A DNA stretch of 17,530 nucleotides from Lachnospiraceae bacterium UBA5902. Lineage in GTDB: Bacteria > Bacillota > Clostridia > Lachnospirales > Lachnospiraceae. Below are positions 8,429 to 13,864 of this stretch, in pieces. The DNA lies in contig DJEI01000076.1 of assembly GCA_002431865.1 (NCBI GenBank), positions 1 to 17,530 on the forward strand, written 5' to 3'. The number at the start of each line of letters is the position of its first letter. Within the stretch, counting starts at the first letter, position 1. The position numbers and the translations under genes were made by a program. Under the pieces are notes generated by a model. It saw only the letters and a list, made by a program, of their open reading frames with translations, was not told the origin of the DNA and ran no database searches.

Positions 8429-8448
8429 TGTTTACTAAACACAATATA
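8429..8448 (-). promoter_or_regulatory. galR promoter -10 and operator O1
   Basis: The 13-bp perfect palindrome TGTTTACTAAACA lies at 8429-8441. One base beyond it, on the minus strand, is TATATT (8443-8448) preceded by TG, an extended -10 for galR. The operator would therefore cover the galR transcription start, consistent with autorepression. No good -35 is visible. Confidence 0.65.
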
Positions 8449-8500
8449 CCACATATTGATTGATAAAGTCTATATATATTTTGAAAATATTTAAAGTAAA

Positions 8501-8513
8501 CTTTAGTAAATGC
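8501..8513. promoter_or_regulatory. Operator O2 upstream of the galK -35
   Basis: CTTTAGTAAATGC is the reverse-orientation copy of the TTTACTAAA core found in O1 and O3. It ends 2 bp before the galK -35 box. An additional half-site AGTAAAC lies just before it (8495-8501). Confidence 0.55.
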
Positions 8514-8514
8514 A

Positions 8515-8544
8515 TTGACACATTTACTAAACAGGTGGTATATT
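8515..8544 (+). promoter_or_regulatory. galK promoter with operator O3 in the spacer
   Basis: TTGACA (8515-8520) and TATATT (8539-8544, preceded by TGG, an extended -10) are 18 nt apart. The spacer contains CATTTACTAAACA (8521-8533), which matches O1 in 11 of 13 positions. A repressor bound here would sit between the -35 and -10 elements and block RNA polymerase. Confidence 0.8.
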
Positions 8545-8642
8545 CAATGTAACAAGCAAGAACCATTATGATCATGTTCAGAATCGGTTACGATGATTTG
8601 CCAAAATGTACAGGCATTACATATTATAAAAGGAGGAACAAT

Positions 8643-9929
8643 ATGATACAGACAACAGAATTAAAGAAGAATTTACAGGCAGGTGCATACGATGATGTGT
8701 TGCTTGATGTTTATGTAGATGCGGATGTGCTCCCATATCAGAAGGATCGTTATGTGGCAGCCATTGAGACATATGAGAAATTATATGGAGCGGATGCAGT
8801 TGAAATCTACAGTGCACCGGGTAGAAGTGAGGTTGGTGGAAATCACACGGATCATCAGCACGGCGAGGTACTTGCGACATCCATCAACTTAGATGCAATT
8901 GCAATCGTGAAGAAGCTTCCGGACATGCAGATCCGTCTGGTATCCGATGGATACGATGAGATTGTGATTGATGGAAATGACCTGACATTAAAGGAAGAGG
9001 AGAAGGAATCAACAACGGCCCTGATCAAAGGTGTGCTTGCAGGCGCAAAGGAGCGTGGCTATGCAGTTGGTGGATTCCAGGCATATATTATAAGTGATGT
9101 TTTAATTGGTGCCGGACTTTCTTCTTCGGCAGCATTTGAGACGGTAATCGGAACGATTCTTTCTTATCTGTATAACGATGGCGGCATTGATGCAATCACG
9201 ATCGCGATCATCGGACAGTATGCGGAGAATGTGTATTTCGGAAAGCCTTGCGGACTGATGGATCAGATGGCATGCTCCGTCGGAAATCTTGTGCACATTG
9301 ATTTTGCAGATGTAAAGAATCCGAAGGTAGAAAAAGTCGAGTTCGATATGAATGCATACGGATACAGCCTTTGCATCACAGATACGAAGGGGTCCCATGC
9401 AGATCTGACCGCAGACTATGCGGCGATTCCAACAGAGATGAAAGCGGTAGCATCGTATTTCGGCAAGGAAGTTCTGCTTGGTCTTACGATCGAGGATATC
9501 TTAAGCCATGCACAGGAGTTGCGCGAGAAATTTGGCGATCGTGCCGTACTGCGTGCGCTGCATTTCTTATGTGAGGATGTTCGGGTACAAGAGGAAGTAG
9601 ATGCATTAAAGGCAGGAGATATCGATGCATTCCTGCAGAAGGTAAAGGAATCCGGTGATTCTTCGTTCAAGTATCTGCAGAATGTCTATACAAGCCATGA
9701 TGTGATGCATCAGAATGTGTCGCTGGCGCTGGCAGTCAGTGAGATCGCGCTTGCAGATGGGGCAGGTGTTGCCCGCGTGCACGGAGGCGGATTTGCAGGA
9801 ACTATCCAGGCATTTGTAAAGAATGACGCTGTAGATAAATACCGTGCAGCGATGGATCGTCTGTTTGGCGCAGATTCATGCAAGGTGCTTAAGATCCGCA
9901 AGTATGGCGGTATGAAGGTGCTGGCGTAG
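8643..9929 (+). CDS. galK: Galactokinase
   Basis: The 428-residue protein is a GHMP-family kinase that phosphorylates galactose to galactose 1-phosphate, the first committed step of the Leloir pathway. The galactokinase signature is APGRSEVGGNHTDHQHG with R61 and H68-T69-D70. The ATP-binding loop GAGLSSSAA starts at G156, the catalytic base is D207 in GLMDQMAC, and the third GHMP motif is HGGGFAGT near the C terminus. It is somewhat longer than the usual 390 residues because of an N-terminal extension of about 35 residues. An open frame reaches upstream to 8568, but the ATG at 8643 is preceded by AAAGGAGG and the alternative has no ribosome binding site. galT follows 96 bp later. Confidence 0.95.
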   Translation: MIQTTELKKNLQAGAYDDVLLDVYVDADVLPYQKDRYVAAIETYEKLYGADAVEIYSAPGRSEVGGNHTDHQHGEVLATSINLDAIAIVKKLPDMQIRLVSDGYDEIVIDGNDLTLKEEEKESTTALIKGVLAGAKERGYAVGGFQAYIISDVLIGAGLSSSAAFETVIGTILSYLYNDGGIDAITIAIIGQYAENVYFGKPCGLMDQMACSVGNLVHIDFADVKNPKVEKVEFDMNAYGYSLCITDTKGSHADLTADYAAIPTEMKAVASYFGKEVLLGLTIEDILSHAQELREKFGDRAVLRALHFLCEDVRVQEEVDALKAGDIDAFLQKVKESGDSSFKYLQNVYTSHDVMHQNVSLALAVSEIALADGAGVARVHGGGFAGTIQAFVKNDAVDKYRAAMDRLFGADSCKVLKIRKYGGMKVLA

Positions 9930-10025
9930 TTTCAATCGATGCAAAATTGATATCGAAAAAATGGAATGGATGAAGTGAGCATTACGCTTGCAAAAATAGG
10001 ATGGAAGAAGAATGGAGGAATCACT

Positions 10026-11516
10026 ATGATTACAGATCTGATTCGTGAATTGGTGATATACGGAAAGGAAAATGGTCTGATCTGCGAGGCAGATGAGGTA
10101 TATACGACGAACCGCCTGCTGGAGTTGTTCGACGTGATGGAGTATGAGGAGAATCCGGAGATTACAGAGCCAAGAGCTGTCTGTGAGATTCTGGAGGACA
10201 TGATGACATATGCGCATGAAAATGGCATCCTGAAGGAAGATACCATAACTGCAAAGGATTTGTTCGATACGAAGATCATGGGCTGCATTACGCCGCCACC
10301 AAGCGAGGTACGGGCAGAATTTGCAAAGCGTTATGCGGAAAACCCGAAAGAAGCAACCGATTATTATTACCGGTTTAGTCAGGCGACGAACTATATCCGG
10401 AAAGACCGTATCGCGAAGGATGAGAAATGGGTGACAGACACCGAATATGGTCCGATCGACATCACGATCAATCTGTCCAAGCCGGAGAAAGACCCGCGAG
10501 ATATCGCAAAGGCTGGACAGGCGAAGAAATCCGGTTATCCGGCTTGTCTGCTCTGCAAGGAAAATGAAGGCTACGCAGGACATTTCTCACATCCGGCAAG
10601 ACAGAATCACCGTGTGATCCCGATCAAGCTGGATGGACAGAACTATTATTTACAGTATTCACCATATGTATATTACAACGAGCATTGTATTATCTTCAAT
10701 GAGCAGCATATCCCAATGAAGATTGATTATGCGGTATTCCGCAAGCTTCTGGATTTTGTCAGACAGTACCCACATTATATGGCAGGTTCCAACGCAGACC
10801 TTCCGATCGTTGGAGGTTCAATCCTGAGTCATGACCATTTTCAGGGTGGTGGCTATGTGTTCGCGATGGCAAAGGCAGACTATGAGCGTAAGTTTGTGAT
10901 TCCGGGATTCGAAAGTGTCACAGCCGGTATCGTGAAATGGCCGATGTCAGTCATTCGTCTGCAGGGCGATGATATGGATGTGATGGCGAAAGCAGCCGAT
11001 CATATCCTTACAAGCTGGAGAACATACACCGATGCGGATGCATTTATCTTCAGTGAGACAGACGGTGTCCCGCACAATACGATCACACCGATTGCGCGGA
11101 TGCACGGCGATAAGCTCGAATTGGATCTTGTCCTCCGGAACAACATTACAACCGAGAAATGTCCGTGGGGCGTTTATCATCCATCGGCAGACCTGCACCA
11201 TATCAAGAAGGAAAATATCGGACTGATCGAGGTTATGGGACTTGCAGTTCTTCCAGCGCGTCTGAAGGGCGAGATGGCAGAATTATCCAAGGCGATATTA
11301 GCAGGCGAGGATATCCGCAAGAATGCGCTGATTGAGAAGCATGCAGACTGGGTAGATTCCTGGATTGGCAATTATGAGATTACCGCGGAGAATATCACAG
11401 AGATCCTGCACGACGAGATCAGCAAGGTATTCGTAAAGGTACTTGAATGTGCGGGCGTGTATAAGCGGACAGATGAGGGTCAGGCTGCATTTATGCGGTT
11501 TGTGGATTCTTTGTAG
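10026..11516 (+). CDS. galT: UDP-glucose--hexose-1-phosphate uridylyltransferase, class II
   Basis: The 496-residue protein is the Firmicutes-type (class II) GalT. It exchanges galactose 1-phosphate with UDP-glucose to give UDP-galactose and glucose 1-phosphate. The family-typical N terminus (MITDLIRELVIYGKENGLI) is present, as are CLLCKENEGYAGH and the active-site segment SHDHFQGG with H269 and H271. The protein is longer than, and very different from, the class I enzyme of enterobacteria. The start is ATG 10026, 7 nt after GGAGG (10014-10018); the frame is open back to 9966 but lacks an RBS there. It follows galK in an operon. The gene ends just before the alternating repeat array. Confidence 0.95.
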   Translation: MITDLIRELVIYGKENGLICEADEVYTTNRLLELFDVMEYEENPEITEPRAVCEILEDMMTYAHENGILKEDTITAKDLFDTKIMGCITPPPSEVRAEFAKRYAENPKEATDYYYRFSQATNYIRKDRIAKDEKWVTDTEYGPIDITINLSKPEKDPRDIAKAGQAKKSGYPACLLCKENEGYAGHFSHPARQNHRVIPIKLDGQNYYLQYSPYVYYNEHCIIFNEQHIPMKIDYAVFRKLLDFVRQYPHYMAGSNADLPIVGGSILSHDHFQGGGYVFAMAKADYERKFVIPGFESVTAGIVKWPMSVIRLQGDDMDVMAKAADHILTSWRTYTDADAFIFSETDGVPHNTITPIARMHGDKLELDLVLRNNITTEKCPWGVYHPSADLHHIKKENIGLIEVMGLAVLPARLKGEMAELSKAILAGEDIRKNALIEKHADWVDSWIGNYEITAENITEILHDEISKVFVKVLECAGVYKRTDEGQAAFMRFVDSL

Positions 11517-11543
11517 GAATAAGGATAAAATTTTATTCTATTG

Positions 11544-11840
11544 TTTTGGAGTAAATTTAAGATTCATGCGGTGTTTGCTCCAATAGGATGATTGCCGGAA
11601 AATTTGACTTGGGGTAAAACACTTGATTACGTTCATATTGCTCCAATGCAGGTTGAATAGAAGTAGGTGGTTTTTGGAGCTATTTTCTTAATTAGAGTGA
11701 CTTGCTCCAAATTTGAAAAAACAGCGAAAAATTTTATTGGAGTAGATTGCTGCGTAATTAGAAATTTACTCCAATTTCAAGCAGTAGCAAATTTTCTGTT
11801 TGGAGCAAGTACATGAAAAAGGAGATAATACTCCAAACGC
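11544..11840. repeat. Array of ten alternating TTGGAGYAA repeats forming five hairpins
   Basis: Forward copies have their GGAG at 11548, 11611 (as GGGG), 11676, 11739 and 11802. Reverse copies have CTCC at 11578, 11641, 11705, 11769 and 11831. Orientation alternates without exception. The full period is 62-65 bp. Each forward/reverse pair can form a hairpin: 11546-11583, 11609-11646, 11673-11711, 11736-11775 and 11798-11838, with stems of 8-10 bp and unrelated loops of 18-25 nt. In hairpins 3, 4 and 5 the bases just outside TTGG/CCAA also differ but still pair (T/A, A/T, GT/AC). The stretch has no convincing gene. From 11841 to 11960 I see only a possible decayed sixth unit (GAGCA at 11864, TACCCCA at 11885). 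The function is unknown. Confidence 0.85.
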
Positions 11841-11960
11841 GGACTCAAATAGGGACTCATCCAGAGCACGAGAAGATCAAATTTTACCCCATCAAAAAAG
11901 CCAGTAAATAGAGGGGGAAAAACATGTAGTTTCCTTGCTGTCTGCAATTTGTCTACAAAT

Positions 11961-12011
11961 AATAAAAAAATCTAGCCATTGGTAGAAATACCTCTGACTA
12001 GATTTTTTATT
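11961..12011. terminator. Strong bidirectional terminator between galT and the facing gene
   Basis: AATAAAAAAATCTAG (11961-11975) pairs with CTAGATTTTTTATT (11998-12011) with one bulged A. The stem continues inward as CA/TG and GGTA/TACC, capped by a GAAA tetraloop. A-runs on one side and T-runs on the other allow it to stop transcription from both directions. It serves galT on the plus strand and the 12035-12928 gene on the minus strand. Confidence 0.88.
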
Positions 12012-12034
12012 GTATATGTATTTTTAATTCTTAA

Positions 12035-12928
12035 TTACTTAGATTTCGTGGCACCACATTTGGTACATTTGTAGCCAGTGACTTCTTCTTTGTAGTAGCC
12101 TGCTTTGTCAACAACTGTTTTGGTTTCTGTTTTAGTAACTGCGTCGTGCCATACCTGTATCGGAACACTAACAGCATCATACCAATAACTTGACTTTCCT
12201 CCCTGACAAGATAAAACATGGTGAGCTATACCATCTTCAGACATAATTCCCATATCACCACAATTCCGACAGAATGCGTGAGCTTCTTCTACATATTCTG
12301 TCGTATACCCTGCAGGGGTAACAACAACTTCTACCGTCTCTGTATGTTCCACAGGCTCTACCCAAACCTGCTTGGTAACCTTTTCCCATTTATGATCACA
12401 TTCTTTAGAACTACTATTTTGACTTGAATTATTATTTGGCTTTACAGCTTCGGTTGTTGTATTAGGTTTTGATGCTTCTGTTGTATTATTCGGTTTAGAA
12501 CTTTCTGTTGTATTTGGTTTCGTACTAACATTCGTATTTCCGCTAGAATTATTAGAGTTTCCGTTATTTGTATTTTGCGTTCCACCATTATTTGTAGTTG
12601 TTGTATGGTTGCCTGTATTTGCAGAATCATCCTTTGCAGAACTTGTATTTCCTGTATTCGATACCATTTCGGTTGATGTGTTCATGTTATCGTCTTTGGT
12701 CTTTTCAGTGGTTGATTCCTTGTCTGCGGAAATATCTGTAAGGGCAGTGGTCGCAATATCATTTCCAGCATTTTCTTTATTTGATACATAGGCATCTGTA
12801 TCGGTTGCTTTTCCTATTGGTTCTGTTACATTCTTATTTATACCATGATAGATTACAACACTACCCAACCCAAGCACAATAAAAATCGCAACGCCAATAA
12901 GTATCTTTTTCGTTTGTTTTTTCATCAT
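12035..12928 (-). CDS. Membrane-anchored Thr/Asn/Ser-rich protein with duplicated CxxC module
   Basis: I do not recognise a named family. The 297-residue protein has a basic N terminus and one hydrophobic segment (about 9-28), a signal anchor or uncleaved signal peptide that would place the rest outside the cell. Residues 40-175 are low complexity, rich in Thr, Asn and Ser, with four KPN units at 137, 145, 154 and 163, probably an extended wall-spanning linker. The C-terminal 120 residues look folded. They begin with C177-D-H179 and contain two related segments, 188-224 and 259-292. Each has a VW start, a TET core, AGY and a final CxxCG (C220/C223 and C288/C291). HHVLSC (236-241) lies between them. 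Zinc binding is plausible. The start ATG is 7 nt from GGAGG (12936-12940), and the gene has its own promoter. Confidence 0.82.
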   Translation of the reverse strand: MMKKQTKKILIGVAIFIVLGLGSVVIYHGINKNVTEPIGKATDTDAYVSNKENAGNDIATTALTDISADKESTTEKTKDDNMNTSTEMVSNTGNTSSAKDDSANTGNHTTTTNNGGTQNTNNGNSNNSSGNTNVSTKPNTTESSKPNNTTEASKPNTTTEAVKPNNNSSQNSSSKECDHKWEKVTKQVWVEPVEHTETVEVVVTPAGYTTEYVEEAHAFCRNCGDMGIMSEDGIAHHVLSCQGGKSSYWYDAVSVPIQVWHDAVTKTETKTVVDKAGYYKEEVTGYKCTKCGATKSK

Positions 12929-12976
12929 TTGATATCCTCCGTAAAATCAATAAATAAACATATTATTCTATGCAAC

Positions 12977-13005
12977 AATATACTCGGATATTCGTACATA
13001 GTCAA
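12977..13005 (-). promoter_or_regulatory. Promoter of the membrane-anchored protein gene
   Basis: On the minus strand TTGACT (13005-13000) and TATATT (12982-12977) are separated by exactly 17 nt. The transcript would carry a leader of about 40 nt before the start codon at 12928. Confidence 0.7.
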
Positions 13006-13058
13006 CAAATTATTTATAAAATAAGATTTATACAAGTAATAAAAGGGGATATGTAGGA

Positions 13059-13262
13059 ATGATTAGTTATGAACCATTGTTTGAGACAATGAAGAAAAAG
13101 AATATATCATCATATCGATTAGAAAAGATGGGCTTTTCAAGAGCTACATATTATTCTATACGTCAGGGAAATAGCGTATCTACCAATACCGTGAATCAAC
13201 TATGCAAGTTGTTAAACTGTGAAATCTCCGATATTATTAAGTACATAGATGAAGAAAAATAA
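13059..13262 (+). CDS. Small Xre-family HTH regulator
   Basis: This 67-residue protein consists almost entirely of a Cro/C1-type helix-turn-helix. The recognisable elements are SSYRLEKMGFSRATYYSIRQG and the following NTVNQLCKLLNCEISDIIKY helices. Single-domain proteins of this type are common as regulators in phages, conjugative elements and toxin-antitoxin loci, and also as chromosomal orphans. It diverges from the membrane-anchored protein gene, with 130 bp between starts, so it may control that gene. The RBS is AAAGGGGAT (13042-13050). Its stop codon overlaps the following terminator stem. Its target is unknown. Confidence 0.85.
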   Translation: MISYEPLFETMKKKNISSYRLEKMGFSRATYYSIRQGNSVSTNTVNQLCKLLNCEISDIIKYIDEEK

Positions 13263-13296
13263 CCCCTATTACAATTTTTTGCAATAGGGGTTTTAT
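13261..13296. terminator. Terminator of the HTH gene and of tRNA-Gly copy 1
   Basis: AACCCCTATT (13261-13270) pairs perfectly with AATAGGGGTT (13283-13292), and a T-run follows. On the opposite strand the same hairpin stands 16 bp after the 3' end of tRNA-Gly copy 1, so it may work both ways. Confidence 0.85.
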
Positions 13297-13307
13297 AAAA
13301 TAAAAAG

Positions 13308-13379
<72 letters not shown>

Positions 13380-13404
13380 GTATGTTGTATCAGCAACGAA
13401 TAGA

Positions 13405-13433
13405 ATAATATCATAACATGGTATTCATGTCAA
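13405..13433 (-). promoter_or_regulatory. Promoter of tRNA-Gly copy 1
   Basis: On the minus strand TTGACA (13433-13428) and TATTAT (13410-13405) are 17 nt apart, 26 bp before the tRNA 5' end. Confidence 0.8.
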
Positions 13434-13477
13434 GAGATAAAATTCTTTTTTCTTAACTTACTATGGAATACTTTATG

Positions 13478-13574
13478 AGAGCGCGAGACGGCGCTGGTTG
13501 CCTGTGGCAACCGCTTAGCGCGGACCGAGTCGGCAGACGAGAAGATTGAACCTTCGAGCACGGATGTGCTCGAA
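13478..13574. other. Hairpin-rich element E3 with a tRNA-Gly 3'-end fragment
   Basis: Positions 13478-13491 repeat the last 14 nt of both tRNA-Gly loci exactly (AGAGCGCGAGACGG on the plus strand). A hairpin follows: GCGCT (13491-13495) with AGCGC (13517-13521) and GGTTGCC (13496-13502) with GGCAACC (13506-13512), loop TGT and a one-sided bulge GCTT. A second, 9-bp perfect hairpin is TTCGAGCAC/GTGCTCGAA (13553-13574), loop GGAT. The two-part stem with a 3'-side bulge followed by GAC...GACGAG recalls E1 and E2, but the relationship is tentative. The segment sits between the copy 2 terminator and the copy 1 promoter. Confidence 0.5.
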
Positions 13575-13580
13575 TATATA

Positions 13581-13613
13581 AAAAGAGGATATCTCATCGA
13601 GATATCCTCTTTT
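13581..13613. terminator. Terminator of tRNA-Gly copy 2
   Basis: AAAAGAGGATATCTC (13581-13595) pairs perfectly over 15 bp with 13599-13613, loop ATC. On the minus strand it begins 9 nt after the tRNA 3' end and is followed by a T-run. The symmetric A/T tails make it potentially bidirectional. Confidence 0.9.
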
Positions 13614-13622
13614 ATGTATAAG

Positions 13623-13694
<72 letters not shown>

Positions 13695-13732
13695 ATTTTG
13701 TCGTTTTGTACTTCGTATTGACGACGTGTTAT

Positions 13733-13762
13733 ATAATAGCATAGAGCTTTTATATATGTCAA
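13733..13762 (-). promoter_or_regulatory. Promoter of tRNA-Gly copy 2
   Basis: On the minus strand TTGACA (13762-13757) and TATTAT (13738-13733) are 18 nt apart, about 39 bp before the tRNA 5' end. Confidence 0.7.
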
Positions 13763-13824
13763 CAATTTTTTTGAAAAAATTTAAAAAATTGTGGCTTGCT
13801 TTATAAAGATATTTCTCCTATAAT
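13763..13824 (+). promoter_or_regulatory. Promoter of the LtaS-family gene with an A/T palindrome upstream
   Basis: TTGCTT (13796-13801) and TATAAT (13819-13824) are 17 nt apart. Immediately upstream CAATTTTTT (13763-13771) and AAAAAATTG (13783-13791) form an A/T palindrome at the place of an UP element. The palindrome might also be a weak terminator-like hairpin. Confidence 0.6.
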
Positions 13825-13864
13825 TGAGTATCATTACAAAGACTTATTTTGAAGAGGCGGTAAG

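Noticed and set aside
8568..8642. Upstream start for galK at 8568
   Set aside because: No ribosome binding site and non-conserved leading residues; AAAGGAGG directly precedes the ATG at 8643.
9966..10025. Upstream start for galT at 9966
   Set aside because: No RBS; ATG 10026 has GGAGG at 7 nt and the family-typical N terminus.
11544..11840. CRISPR array
   Set aside because: Repeats are only about 9 bp, alternate in orientation, and there is no cas gene or leader; spacers are shorter and the geometry is that of hairpins.
11813..11911. 32-codon ORF beginning MKKEIILQTRTQIG, with GGAG 7 nt upstream
   Set aside because: The apparent RBS is one of the array repeats and the frame runs through another repeat and the region after it. 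No recognisable protein features, so coding is not supported.
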